Shown here: in pieces, positions 18,398 to 27,628 of the stretch | Layout of the letters: each line of letters opens with the position of its first letter | Numbering within the stretch: position 1 is the first letter of the stretch | Program-made: the position numbers and the translations under genes | Source of the DNA: Chondrinema litorale | Lineage (GTDB): Bacteria > Bacteroidota > Bacteroidia > Cytophagales > Flammeovirgaceae | Assembly: GCF_026250525.1 (NCBI RefSeq) | Contig: NZ_CP111044.1 | Coordinates: 1-64,000, forward strand | DNA: 64,000 bases | Direction: 5' to 3' | The notes under the pieces: model-generated | The model's input: only the letters and a program-made list of their open reading frames with translations | Database searches by the model: none | Told to the model about the DNA's origin: nothing

Positions 18398-21094
18398 TTA
18401 AAAATATATTCTGTACATCAAGTTCGGATAAAAGCCACCTTTAGTGGTATAACCAATGGAATTTGGCTCCGACTCATCATAATATTCAGAGATTTTGCCT
18501 TTTGAATCTGTTATATTATCCAATACCAGCGTGAGTTCATGAGTAGCTTTTGGCTTGTTCCATTTGTAGTTAACAGATAGAATTAAATAATAAAAATCAT
18601 CGAGTTTGCTTTCGTAAGCTTTGCTGTAATCCCAATATTTATTGTTTTCTGGGTCTACTGCTAAATTTCCGTTTTCATCTCTTAATAGTGGAATAATTTT
18701 TTGCCCGCCACCAATAAAAAGCTTAGCGTTTATCCCAAAAGTCTGGTTATGCTTTTTTCCCCAACCCTGATACTCTTTACCACCAATCATGTTGATCATG
18801 TAATTATTATTATATCTTGTATTTCGCTCAATGCCATCTTTAGCTGTGTAAAGTGACTGATAAACCGAAGTATTGACTAAGAAATAATAGTTGTTGGCAA
18901 AAAATCGCTCAATGGTAAACTCAACTCCATAATTGCGACCTTTTCCATCATTCACTAAATCTACATATCTAAAATCTTGCCCTTCGTTTATGGTTGAATA
19001 ATAACTCGAATCACTGTTTTCTACCGGCAAATTGTACAAATGCTGATAGTAAACTTCTGCCTTCACCCTGATATTTTCAGAGAAATATTTTTCATAACCA
19101 AGTACAAAATGATGCGTTTTTAAAAGATCTAAATCTTTATTCGGTTCGGTGATGGTACCATCTTTAAGCTCAACCTTAGCAAAATAATTGTGTATACTTT
19201 CCATATTGCTATGAAGGCCATAGCCAAATGAGAGTGCACTATTAGAAGAATAATTCCAGCTTACAGAGAATCTAGGTTCGAGCGTACTTTTGTTGTTATA
19301 AAGCACATTCATATTATGTACTCCGGTTACAATTGATAAGTTATCATTCACATTGTATCTCCAACTCACAAAGTTTCTAAGTGTACTTACTCGTTCATCA
19401 AAATCCATTAAAGTGACTCTGGCTGCCTCGTCCTCATTGAGTTGGCTTTGGTAATAATCGTAATCAAACAAAGCATACTTTGTCCCAATCTGGATTTTAT
19501 GTTTTGCACTAATTTTATGATGATAAGTAACTGCTGCACGATAAACACTTTTTCTCATTCTATTAGTAAAATTCAATTTGCTACTCAACACAGAATCTTC
19601 TTCAGAATTATCTGTATCAATTAAAGGTTCGTAGAGCTCTAATTCGTAAATATCATCGTCAATCCCTTCATTAGAATAAAACAAAGTTGATTTTAAATAA
19701 CTGTTTGGCGTAATATTGATGGTGTGGTTAATCCCTGTATTTAGCAAATGCGCTTTCTTGTCGTAATCTTCTCTAATATTGCTGCGCATGGCATTATCGC
19801 CGGGAGTATTCCAATCTATTGGAGTTACATCTTCAATCGAAAACTTACTAATGCCACCTAAACCAAATAACGAAAATGTTCCAGCCTTTTTTGTGGGAAG
19901 TACAATCTTATAAGATGCATCTTGATAATTTGGGATTCCCTGTACATCAGTTAAACCCAATTCACTGGCAATTGCCAAAGTTGAATACCTATAGTTTACC
20001 AGATAAGAACCATTGTAATTTTTACTTAATGGACCTTGTACAGTAAAATCTGTTCCCATTGTGCCAATACCGGCTACTGCTTCAAACTGTTCGTTGTTTC
20101 CTTGCCTAAACTTTACATCATAAATACCAGAAAGCACATCGCCATATTCAGAAGAAAATGCACCCCCATAAAAATCTGATGTAGCTAACATATTGTTATT
20201 CAATGCACTAATTAATCCTCCAACTGCATTTTGATCGGCAAAATGGTTTGGGTTGGTAATCTGAACTCCCTCCAATCTCCATTGCATGTATTTGGGTGAA
20301 TTTCCTCTTACAATAATATCATTATTACCATCTTGTGAGCTGGTAACACCAGTAAAATTCGACATGATTCTGGATGGATCGTTAAAACCACCGGGATATC
20401 GGTTAGTTTCTTCAGGTGAAATCGATCTGGCACTCACCACAGACATTTCGTCTAAAGCCTGCCCTTTAATACCTGTTGCCGTTACATCAAGCGTTTCCAT
20501 TTCCAAAGTAGATTCTTGCAGATATAAATCTAGCATCACTTCTTTACCAGAGTTCACCAATACATTTGGCATTGTAATCGGCTTATAACCAATGTATGTA
20601 ATATACAAGCTCACCCTACCAATTGGAATATTGCTTAATTTAAATTCCCCTTTCTCATTGGTAACTGAACCCACTATCGGATCGGTTTCTAATATCCGAA
20701 TGGTTGCTCCGATAAGTGGTGTGTGAGTATCTACATCTTTTAAAGTTCCTCGAATGGTTTGGGTATATTTATTTTGATTGATGGAAGCTGAATCATCCGG
20801 CTCTTTTGGGGTGATTACAATTGTTTCATCTACCTTTTTATATGTGAGATTGGTGTCTTTCAAACTCTCATCAAGTATTTCTTCCAAAGAAGCATTGCTC
20901 AGAGAAATATCTTTGGGAGTATACTCACTTAATTCTTCATGGTTGTATATAAAATTAATGTCTGATTGATTTCTTAATTCATTGATAATTGTTTCTAAAG
21001 TAGCTTTTTCGAGCTGTATGTTGAAAGTAACATTTTGCGCGGCCGAATATATAGACAGGCACAAAAAAAGAGCAATCAAACTGATCTTTTTCAT
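18398..21094 (-). CDS. TonB-dependent receptor with STN signalling domain
   Basis: 898-aa outer-membrane receptor coupled to the upstream FecR/ECF sigma pair. After a signal peptide (cleavage near AAQ, residue 20) comes an STN domain (about 22-95, ending TIVITPK). Next are a CarboxypepD_reg-like domain (about 112-190), a plug with MSVVSARSISPEETNRYPGGFNDPSRIM (about 215-245) and a barrel ending in Phe. The STN domain is the module that contacts FecR across the periplasm. No SusD gene follows, unlike the 0.7-kb locus. This pattern fits uptake of an iron chelate, cofactor or small peptide, but the ligand cannot be read. The gene lies 73 bp behind fecR. Confidence 0.93.
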   Translation of the reverse strand: MKKISLIALFLCLSIYSAAQNVTFNIQLEKATLETIINELRNQSDINFIYNHEELSEYTPKDISLSNASLEEILDESLKDTNLTYKKVDETIVITPKEPDDSASINQNKYTQTIRGTLKDVDTHTPLIGATIRILETDPIVGSVTNEKGEFKLSNIPIGRVSLYITYIGYKPITMPNVLVNSGKEVMLDLYLQESTLEMETLDVTATGIKGQALDEMSVVSARSISPEETNRYPGGFNDPSRIMSNFTGVTSSQDGNNDIIVRGNSPKYMQWRLEGVQITNPNHFADQNAVGGLISALNNNMLATSDFYGGAFSSEYGDVLSGIYDVKFRQGNNEQFEAVAGIGTMGTDFTVQGPLSKNYNGSYLVNYRYSTLAIASELGLTDVQGIPNYQDASYKIVLPTKKAGTFSLFGLGGISKFSIEDVTPIDWNTPGDNAMRSNIREDYDKKAHLLNTGINHTINITPNSYLKSTLFYSNEGIDDDIYELELYEPLIDTDNSEEDSVLSSKLNFTNRMRKSVYRAAVTYHHKISAKHKIQIGTKYALFDYDYYQSQLNEDEAARVTLMDFDERVSTLRNFVSWRYNVNDNLSIVTGVHNMNVLYNNKSTLEPRFSVSWNYSSNSALSFGYGLHSNMESIHNYFAKVELKDGTITEPNKDLDLLKTHHFVLGYEKYFSENIRVKAEVYYQHLYNLPVENSDSSYYSTINEGQDFRYVDLVNDGKGRNYGVEFTIERFFANNYYFLVNTSVYQSLYTAKDGIERNTRYNNNYMINMIGGKEYQGWGKKHNQTFGINAKLFIGGGQKIIPLLRDENGNLAVDPENNKYWDYSKAYESKLDDFYYLILSVNYKWNKPKATHELTLVLDNITDSKGKISEYYDESEPNSIGYTTKGGFYPNLMYRIYF

Positions 21095-21167
21095 TTTTTG
21101 ATTTTAATAAAGATGTAAATCTTTTTTCTAAATAATTGAATAAAATGGGATTAGCTAAGCTATTATA

Positions 21168-22358
21168 TTATAAAATCACGATCGTTTCTTCTTCTAATTC
21201 AAATTTCACTTTGGTAGTCATTTCCAGCATTTTCAAAATAGATGAAATCTGAGCTGTATTGTTTATCCTACCAGTAAAATGAAATTGCTTGGCTTGTTCA
21301 TTTTCAAAGGAATATTCAAAGTTATACCAGCGGGCAAGCTTCCGCATTACGGTTTCTAAATCTTCGTTTGCAAATTCTATTTTTCCATCTACCCAAGAGG
21401 TATACACACTCGTATTGACCTGATTAACAACTAAATCTGAATTTTTCTTTGTGAAAACAGCATGGTCATTCGGTTGCAAGATTTTTTGTTTTTTAGATGT
21501 ATTTAATTGAATACTACCTTCTACCAAGGTTGCTGTTGCTAGTGGCTCTTCTTCGTAATTAGAAACATTAAAAGTTGTTCCTAACACCCCGATATTCACA
21601 CTATTACCATTCACAATAAATGGTTTGCCATTGTGAGCCACTTTAAAGTATCCTTCCCCTTCTAAAAACACTTCTCTAGTACTATCAGTAAAAGCAATTG
21701 GGTATTTTAAAGACGAAGCTGCATTGAGCCAAACTTCTGTACCGTCTGCCAAAGTTAACTGATAACCACCTCCTACTGGAGTTATCAACTGATTAAAAAC
21801 CAATTCAATTTTACTTTTCGGAGTCGCACTTGAATCTTGTAAAGAAGTATCTATAGAATAAGTAAGTACATTGTTATAATTGATAATTTCAGTTGCTCTT
21901 TGTTTAATATTTTCTTGTGGTGTTTCACCTTGTAAATCGACATCAGTTCCATCTTCTAAAATTAGCGTTGCCTTCTGTGAACCTGGTTTAACCACTTTAT
22001 CAATTCTGCTCAAAGCATCTTCTTCTGTCGAGTTCAAATAAAAATACATAACACCAACTGCTAAAAATAATGGTAACAAAATCGCTGCAGCGTATCGCCA
22101 ATATTTTTGAGATTGTAATTGAACAGTTTTAGTTTTAAACAGCTTCTCCTCCATCAATTCCCAACTTTTTTGTTGATCGAATAATTGATAGATTTCTAGT
22201 TTAGATAGCAGCTGTTCGTTGCTAATTATTTTCTGGAATAATTCAGCATTTTCCGTAGACTCGTTAATCCAATTTTGTAACTCAGTTTCTTCTTTCTGAG
22301 AAATTGAATTTCTAATTCTCTTACTGATTAATTCTGCTATGTAAAATTGCTGTTCCAT
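21168..22358 (-). CDS. FecR-family anti-sigma factor
   Basis: 396-aa single-pass inner-membrane regulator. Residues 1-85 are cytosolic (sigma binding), one transmembrane helix lies at about 88-108 (YWRYAAAILLPLFLAVGVMYF), and the periplasmic FecR domain contains the LADGTEVWLNAASSLKYP and GEGYFKVAHNGKPFIVNG signatures. A C-terminal DUF4974-like domain follows (about 320-396). It is expected to hold the ECF sigma factor inactive until the STN-TonB receptor is occupied. Lies 156 bp after the sigma gene; a minus-strand TAGGTTTG (22382-22375) just before the start could be a separate promoter, with no matching -33. Confidence 0.93.
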   Translation of the reverse strand: MEQQFYIAELISKRIRNSISQKEETELQNWINESTENAELFQKIISNEQLLSKLEIYQLFDQQKSWELMEEKLFKTKTVQLQSQKYWRYAAAILLPLFLAVGVMYFYLNSTEEDALSRIDKVVKPGSQKATLILEDGTDVDLQGETPQENIKQRATEIINYNNVLTYSIDTSLQDSSATPKSKIELVFNQLITPVGGGYQLTLADGTEVWLNAASSLKYPIAFTDSTREVFLEGEGYFKVAHNGKPFIVNGNSVNIGVLGTTFNVSNYEEEPLATATLVEGSIQLNTSKKQKILQPNDHAVFTKKNSDLVVNQVNTSVYTSWVDGKIEFANEDLETVMRKLARWYNFEYSFENEQAKQFHFTGRINNTAQISSILKMLEMTTKVKFELEEETIVIL

Positions 22359-22514
22359 CCAGTTATTTTAAATACAAACCTAAAACAACCAAAACCTAAA
22401 ACCGGGTGAAAAGAATTTTAAACATTTTAGGCCAAAAAATAAATACCACAAAAACACAAGCCATAAACTACTGATTTTCAGCAAGTAAAATCCCTTTGAA
22501 TTTTTAATAAAAAA

Positions 22515-23063
22515 TCACAAAGTCAGTAAAATGGCATTTAAAGGAGGCGATAGTTTTTGCTTTAGCTTACTGTAAGCGATCTTTTTTTGTGTCTTTACTG
22601 TATTTTCAGAGATACTTAGTTCTTCGGCTATTTCTTTATTCTTTAAACCTTTGAGGGCTAACATCATAATCTGTTGAGCAGCTTTTGGTAGTTGAGCAAT
22701 TTCTTGATAGAGTTGATTAAATACCTCTTCTTCAATAATATGTTGGGTAAAAAATTGATCAGATTCTAGCTCGTAAATGAGGTTTTGTTCGTGCTTTTGT
22801 TTTACTGTTTGATGCTTTAAATAGTTGAGACATTTGTTCCTTACCGACGTGTATAAAAATGCTTTAATGGCACTTTCGTTTTCAAAGTTTTCTCCCTTCT
22901 CCCAAAAATTAACAAATGCTTCTTGTACCAAATCTTCAGCTGTGGCAACTTCATTCAGATATTTATAGGCAAAAGCACAAAGCGCATTAAAAAACTTATC
23001 AAAAATAAGTTTAAATACTTTTTTATCTAGTGACTTTGATTTAGTGAATTGCGTTTTTTTCAA
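22515..23063 (-). CDS. ECF sigma-70 factor (FecI-like)
   Basis: 182-aa extracytoplasmic-function sigma factor. Region 2 (about 20-90) includes AEDLVQEAFVNFWEK and FLYTSVRNKCLNYLKH; region 4 (about 125-175) includes ALKGLKNKEIAEELSISENTVKTQKKIAYSKLK. The only usable start in the frame is TTG at 23063: there is no Met codon before region 2, and an in-frame TAA lies two codons upstream. A TTG start would keep levels low. It forms a three-gene signalling unit with FecR and the STN-TonB receptor, and is divergent from an AraC regulator across 146 bp. Confidence 0.9.
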   Translation of the reverse strand: MKKTQFTKSKSLDKKVFKLIFDKFFNALCAFAYKYLNEVATAEDLVQEAFVNFWEKGENFENESAIKAFLYTSVRNKCLNYLKHQTVKQKHEQNLIYELESDQFFTQHIIEEEVFNQLYQEIAQLPKAAQQIMMLALKGLKNKEIAEELSISENTVKTQKKIAYSKLKQKLSPPLNAILLTL

Positions 23064-23209
23064 TAATTAAAGAATTTTAAATTTTGCCAAATTTTAAGTT
23101 TATAAGACCAGACACAGTAGGTAATTTTAATTAATATTGAATCTACAAAACAATCGAATAGATTAAAATTTTAATTATTAAAGAGATTAACACATCATTA
23201 AATCTTACC

Positions 23210-23968
23210 ATGCAACCAACAAACATTGCCCATATTAATAAAAACTATGGTTGGTTTCTAGGATCATTCGCAGACAATCAACTTCATAAACATTATGCTA
23301 TACAATTGAGTATTGCCATAGAAGAACCTATCCGATTAAGTCTAACCAAATTCAATATTGAAACTAACAAAACCCTTTTAATTCAGCCAAATGTTGCTCA
23401 CCAATTATCATGTAAGGGCAATCACTTGCTTATACTTATAAACCCAACATCTTCCATCGGGCATTTTTGGCATCGATATTCATCCAACGAACTATTGGAA
23501 ATTAACAGTCAAATGGTAATAGACTTGAAATTACTCGTCTCTAAATATCTAGCCAGCAAAATAAAAAAAGAAGAGTTTATCGATCAATTAAACAGTCAAA
23601 TTCAAAAATACGATTGCCATTGCGAAGACTATATCCATTCTGGAGATGAGCGAATCGAGAAGGCAATTGATTACTTAAACCAGAATTCTGAAAGAGTTGT
23701 ACCCCTCACAGAAATTGCTGAACTCTGCCATCTTTCTACTGATAGATTTCAACACTTGTTTAGAGAAGTTACCGGACAAACTTATAGACGAGCTCAACTG
23801 TGGGTGAAATTAATGAATGCTTTGCCAAAACTAAAAACTCAACCACTCACTACAATTGCACATAATTGCGGCTTTGCAGATAGTGCTCATTTTAGTCGCA
23901 CATTCAAAGAAAGTTTTGGCTTTTCGCCAAGAGAGTTTTTAAAACTTAGCCAGTTTGTTCAAGTTTAG
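23210..23968 (+). CDS. AraC-family transcriptional regulator
   Basis: 252-aa cytosolic DNA-binding regulator. The N-terminal 130 residues resemble a small cupin-type sensing domain (conserved beta-rich pattern, no recognisable ligand motif). The C-terminal AraC/XylS domain (about 150-248) carries two helix-turn-helix units: LTEIAELCHLSTDRFQHLFREVTG and LTTIAHNCGFADSAHFSRTFKESFGFSPREF. A transglutaminase-like gene follows 45 bp downstream and may share its transcript. It is divergent from the ECF sigma operon, but no shared operator is obvious in the 146-bp gap. Confidence 0.9.
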   Translation: MQPTNIAHINKNYGWFLGSFADNQLHKHYAIQLSIAIEEPIRLSLTKFNIETNKTLLIQPNVAHQLSCKGNHLLILINPTSSIGHFWHRYSSNELLEINSQMVIDLKLLVSKYLASKIKKEEFIDQLNSQIQKYDCHCEDYIHSGDERIEKAIDYLNQNSERVVPLTEIAELCHLSTDRFQHLFREVTGQTYRRAQLWVKLMNALPKLKTQPLTTIAHNCGFADSAHFSRTFKESFGFSPREFLKLSQFVQV

Positions 23969-24013
23969 CTTAACACAACTATTGATTTTTGCATTGATAA
24001 AAACTTATAAAAG

Positions 24014-24718
24014 ATGCAAGAATACCTAAAAGAAACAAAGCTACTAAACTATTCAAATCCAGCTATTCAAAAGTTGATTTCTGATAGAAATTGGCTTATG
24101 TTGAAAGAGGAAGACAGATTAAAAGCTATTTACAATTTTGTAAGAGACGAAATACAATTTGGCTATAATATAGATGACAATATTAGTGCTGCACAGGTTT
24201 TACAAAACGGTTATGGACAATGTAATACAAAATCGGTTTTGCTAATGGCTTTGCTGCGTGCTGTAAACATACCTAACAGAATTCACGGTTTTACTATCGA
24301 TAAAGCATTACAAAAAGGCGCAATTACAGGCATTTGGTATCAACTTTCTCCCAAAAATATTCTGCATAGTTGGGTTGAAGTTTACATAAATGAGCAATGG
24401 TATTTTTTAGAAGGCATAATTCTGGATAAAGCCTATTTAAATGCATTGCAAAAGAAATTTGCCAACTGTAAAACCACTTTTTGTGGTTACGGAGCTTACA
24501 CTGATAATTTTGAAAAACCAGCTATCGATTGGAATTTCAATAACACATTTATTCAAGATAAAGGCATAAACCAAGACTTTGGATTATTTAATAGCCCAGA
24601 TGAGTTTTACCAAAAACATGGTCAACAGCTTAATCCTATAAAGAAGTTTGTATTCAGAAAACTAGTAAGGCATTTGATGAATAAAAATGTAAGAAAGATT
24701 AGAGCATCATATCCATAA
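24014..24718 (+). CDS. Transglutaminase-like cysteine protease-fold protein
   Basis: 234-aa protein without a signal peptide. The transglutaminase/protease-like core is clear: Cys70 in NGYGQCNTKS, His118 in NILHSWVEVY, and an acidic residue downstream (Glu133 or Asp138 in FLEGIILD). Proteins of this class act as peptidases, amidases or cross-linking enzymes; the substrate is not indicated. Residues 180-234 are a basic tail. It lies 45 bp behind the AraC regulator on the same strand and ends 13 bp from the convergent LytTR gene. Confidence 0.8.
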   Translation: MQEYLKETKLLNYSNPAIQKLISDRNWLMLKEEDRLKAIYNFVRDEIQFGYNIDDNISAAQVLQNGYGQCNTKSVLLMALLRAVNIPNRIHGFTIDKALQKGAITGIWYQLSPKNILHSWVEVYINEQWYFLEGIILDKAYLNALQKKFANCKTTFCGYGAYTDNFEKPAIDWNFNNTFIQDKGINQDFGLFNSPDEFYQKHGQQLNPIKKFVFRKLVRHLMNKNVRKIRASYP

Positions 24719-24731
24719 ATTCCGAAATCAA

Positions 24732-25430
24732 TCATAACAAATACTTCTCTATCCGCTTAAGAAAAGCCGCTTTATAAGACTGACTGATCGGAATATGAGC
24801 TTTGCCAATAGTGATATTATTCTGAATCACTTTGTCGATTTTAGTCAAGTTTACAATAAAGGATTGGTGAACTCTACAAAAGTTTGATGGTAATTGATTT
24901 TCTATCTCTTTCATTCTTTTGTAGATCAAGTGCTTTTTTGAAATTGTATGAATGCTAATGTATTCTCTTTCCCCTTTTACAAATAAAATATCATCAAACT
25001 CGATACGGATGAACTCTGTTCCAGATTTAATATAAAGCCAGTCAACGCTTTCTGATGTAGTTTGATTAATCTGCGGCTTTTCGGTATTGAGTAAAGATAA
25101 TGCTTTTTGAAACCGAACAAATGTGATGGGTTTTAAAAGGTAATCAATCGCATTTCTCTCATAACTTTCTACTGCATATTCAGAATAAGCGGTTGTAAAT
25201 ATAATACCAACTTGATCTGAAATGGTGGAAGATAAATCCATCCCATTTAACATGGGCATATTAATATCAAGTAAGATAAGATCGACAGCATTATTCTTTA
25301 AAAAATCGAGCACTTCAATGCCATTGTAACAACTTTTTTGCAAGCTTAAATAAGGCAATCTTTTAATGTAAGACTCCAATAGTAATACCGCATTTGGTTC
25401 ATCGTCAACAATCAGACATTTGAGTTTCAT
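24732..25430 (-). CDS. LytTR-family response regulator
   Basis: 232-aa response regulator. The receiver domain has acidic residues DDE (9-11), phospho-acceptor Asp55 (LILLDINMPM), Thr in IIFTTAYSEYAVESYERNAIDYLLKP and the conserved Lys. A LytTR DNA-binding domain occupies about 130-232 (SGTEFIRIEFDDILFVKGEREYISIHT and FCRVHQSFIVNLTKI). Its ATG overlaps the kinase stop by four bases (25427-25430), so the pair is translationally coupled. It would bind direct repeats upstream of target genes. The targets are not indicated, but the secreted protein at 26646 is divergent from this pair. Confidence 0.94.
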   Translation of the reverse strand: MKLKCLIVDDEPNAVLLLESYIKRLPYLSLQKSCYNGIEVLDFLKNNAVDLILLDINMPMLNGMDLSSTISDQVGIIFTTAYSEYAVESYERNAIDYLLKPITFVRFQKALSLLNTEKPQINQTTSESVDWLYIKSGTEFIRIEFDDILFVKGEREYISIHTISKKHLIYKRMKEIENQLPSNFCRVHQSFIVNLTKIDKVIQNNITIGKAHIPISQSYKAAFLKRIEKYLL

Positions 25431-26455
25431 CTTATTGGAATTTTAAGCATTGCAGTAAAATAAGAATCTGTTGATGTAGTACTCATTTCATAATCTTTAT
25501 CATAAAGCAATGATAATCTAGCTTTTAAATTTCTCAATCCAAAACCACGTTCATTGCTATTCTGTAAGGGTGATTTTAGACTATTTGTCACTGTATAAAA
25601 TAGGTAGCTCTCATCTGCTTTTATCGAAATATCGACCACATTATGTGTTTCATTCTTTTGAATGCCATGCTTAAATACATTTTCAATAAAAGGGATTAGC
25701 AGCATAGGTGGCACTAAAATCAACTCGTCTACTTCAATTTTTTTTTGAACTTGTACCAGAAACCTCATTCTGATATTTTCGAGATTTATGTAGTTATTGA
25801 TAAAATTGATTTCCGTAGCAATGATCACTTTTTGTTTTTTACTTTCTTCAATAAAATAGCGCATCATGTCAGAAAGTTTACTCAGCATTTCTGCTGCTTT
25901 AGGTGATTCACTTTCGGTTACATAGTAAATATTGTTGAGGGTATTAAATAGAAAATGCGGTTGAATATGAAACTTTAACCTGTCTAGTTCAGCTTCGGTT
26001 TGCTTTAGTTTTTCCATCTTACTTTTGCCAAGTAAATGAAAATAACTTTGAGTGTACCTCAACAAAATACTAAAAGCTAACAAAGACATTACAGTTATAA
26101 ATCTATATAAATAGTTATACCATTTTATTGTAAATTCCTCTCTATTTGGATACAAATAATTATACAGCTCATATGTAGAGTAGGTCCACAAATAGGTAAA
26201 TACTAAAATAGAAATGCTGCCCAAAGCTATTATCAATCCACGATTTTTTCGATTCTGAAAAGTAGGGATTAAGTACAAATAACATAGGTAAATGAAAGAA
26301 GCATAAAAAAACACATTGAAAACCGAAAAGATGAACGCTGCATAAAACTGCTGATATTCTGCCCAATAAAATGTGAGCTGAAAAACAAAGAAAAGCAACC
26401 AAGCACCAATCTGAATCTTGTTGAAAGTCCTCCTTTGTTCAATAACTTCTTCCAT
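25427..26455 (-). CDS. LytS/YehU-type sensor histidine kinase
   Basis: 342-aa membrane kinase partnered with the LytTR regulator. Four hydrophobic helices (about 15-32, 37-62, 73-92, 115-133) are followed by a short coiled coil and the His_kinase domain with phospho-acceptor His167 in FHIQPHFLFNTLNNIYY. The ATPase part holds VPPMLLIPFIENVFKHGI and GFGLRNLKARL. The start is set at ATG 26455; the open frame extends to a TTG at 26491 but that adds 12 residues not needed for the first helix. Such kinases sense envelope or small-molecule signals within the membrane. Confidence 0.9.
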   Translation of the reverse strand: MEEVIEQRRTFNKIQIGAWLLFFVFQLTFYWAEYQQFYAAFIFSVFNVFFYASFIYLCYLYLIPTFQNRKNRGLIIALGSISILVFTYLWTYSTYELYNYLYPNREEFTIKWYNYLYRFITVMSLLAFSILLRYTQSYFHLLGKSKMEKLKQTEAELDRLKFHIQPHFLFNTLNNIYYVTESESPKAAEMLSKLSDMMRYFIEESKKQKVIIATEINFINNYINLENIRMRFLVQVQKKIEVDELILVPPMLLIPFIENVFKHGIQKNETHNVVDISIKADESYLFYTVTNSLKSPLQNSNERGFGLRNLKARLSLLYDKDYEMSTTSTDSYFTAMLKIPIR

Positions 26456-26645
26456 AAATCGAAAAATAGAGATTGAAGCAATGAGTAGCAAAAATTTTCA
26501 ATACTTGACCTAAAATATTCAACAATTGAGCTTATTGAACGAATTTCGCAACATGCTTAAAATATCTTGCTATCAATTGAAAAGAAGAGAGATTGAAGAA
26601 AATGTCCATTAGAGTTGCTGAGAACTATAAATTTTATCTCAATCT

Positions 26646-27410
26646 ATGAAACACATTTTTCTATTTTTACTTATCGGATTAATCGTTTTTAACTCCTACT
26701 CCCAAACAGATTCTTTAAATACTCAAAATAATAAATTACTCATCGAGAAAATACAAACAGGCACAAACTCTTATCTAGTTTATTTTCAAGATTCATTGAA
26801 TGGACCGAAATATAACTTTTCAATTTGGGAAAGAAGCTTATCAAAAAAAGAGCTTTCAGGCAAGCAAGTTTATCAATTAGATTGGAAAAGATACACTTCA
26901 GATAAAGTTTCGGCTATTGAATATGAAATTATTCTGGATGCAAAAACCTTCACTCCCATTAGCGAAAAGGTTGCTGGTGAAGTTCTCAAACCAGAAAAAC
27001 AATTCATTAAAAAGCATTTTATTTATAATGCTAACAACATGTATACAAATAAAGATACTAGTAAACACAATCAACCAGAAGTAAACATTAAAAACCTTAA
27101 ACATTCTTTTAATTGGGAAGCAGATTTAGAGACTTTTAGCATTTTGCCTTTAGCCAAAAGTAAAAGTTTTGCCATCTGTTTTTATCATCCGGGTTCAAGC
27201 ACGCCACCAGCCTATTATTTATATAAAGTAATTGGCAGCGAAAATGTAACTTTCAATAATCGAAAAATTAATTGCTGGGTTTTAGAAATTGACTATAGAA
27301 ATCATAACAGCAAAGCAAAATTTTGGATAGATAAATCCACTCATCAAGTATTAAAAACTCAAGATGTTTTTCCCGGTGGTTACCGATTTAAAACCCTAAT
27401 AAGTAATTAA
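26646..27410 (+). CDS. Secreted protein, DUF3108-like
   Basis: 254-aa exported protein with a signal peptide cleaved near YSQ (residue 20). The body is beta-rich: alternating strands, a YNFSIWERSLSKKEL segment, a central hydrophobic loop with YHPGSSTPPAYYLYKV, and a C-terminal KFWIDKSTHQVLKTQDVFPGGYRFKT motif. The last motif is reminiscent of DUF3108 or lipoprotein-carrier-like folds that sit in the periplasm, but identity is not certain. No catalytic pattern seen. It is divergent from the LytS/LytTR pair, which may regulate it; no direct LytTR boxes were identified. Confidence 0.6.
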   Translation: MKHIFLFLLIGLIVFNSYSQTDSLNTQNNKLLIEKIQTGTNSYLVYFQDSLNGPKYNFSIWERSLSKKELSGKQVYQLDWKRYTSDKVSAIEYEIILDAKTFTPISEKVAGEVLKPEKQFIKKHFIYNANNMYTNKDTSKHNQPEVNIKNLKHSFNWEADLETFSILPLAKSKSFAICFYHPGSSTPPAYYLYKVIGSENVTFNNRKINCWVLEIDYRNHNSKAKFWIDKSTHQVLKTQDVFPGGYRFKTLISN

Positions 27411-27628
27411 TTAGATGCCAAGCTTAAAAGTGCGAAGTAAGCTTTAAATGTTCGGAGATGGAAAGGTGGGTAGTCTCCTTATATTATAATTATTATTTTT
27501 TGTAACTTTTAATAAACACAAAACTCCATTTTTCGCTTAATTTCAAAGATTATTATTAAAAATAAGTATTAAAAAGATACCCTATTCCGTTAGTTTCTCA
27601 TTGTACTTTTTAAATAATAAATTTAATT

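Noticed and set aside
26456..26491. TTG-started extension of the LytS-type kinase
   Set aside because: The first codon is TTG and the added residues do not extend a helix; ATG 26455 is adequate.
27420..27445. Stem AAGCTTA/TAAGCTT after the DUF3108-like gene
   Set aside because: Only 7 bp with an 11-base loop and a weak T tract; too poor to call a terminator.
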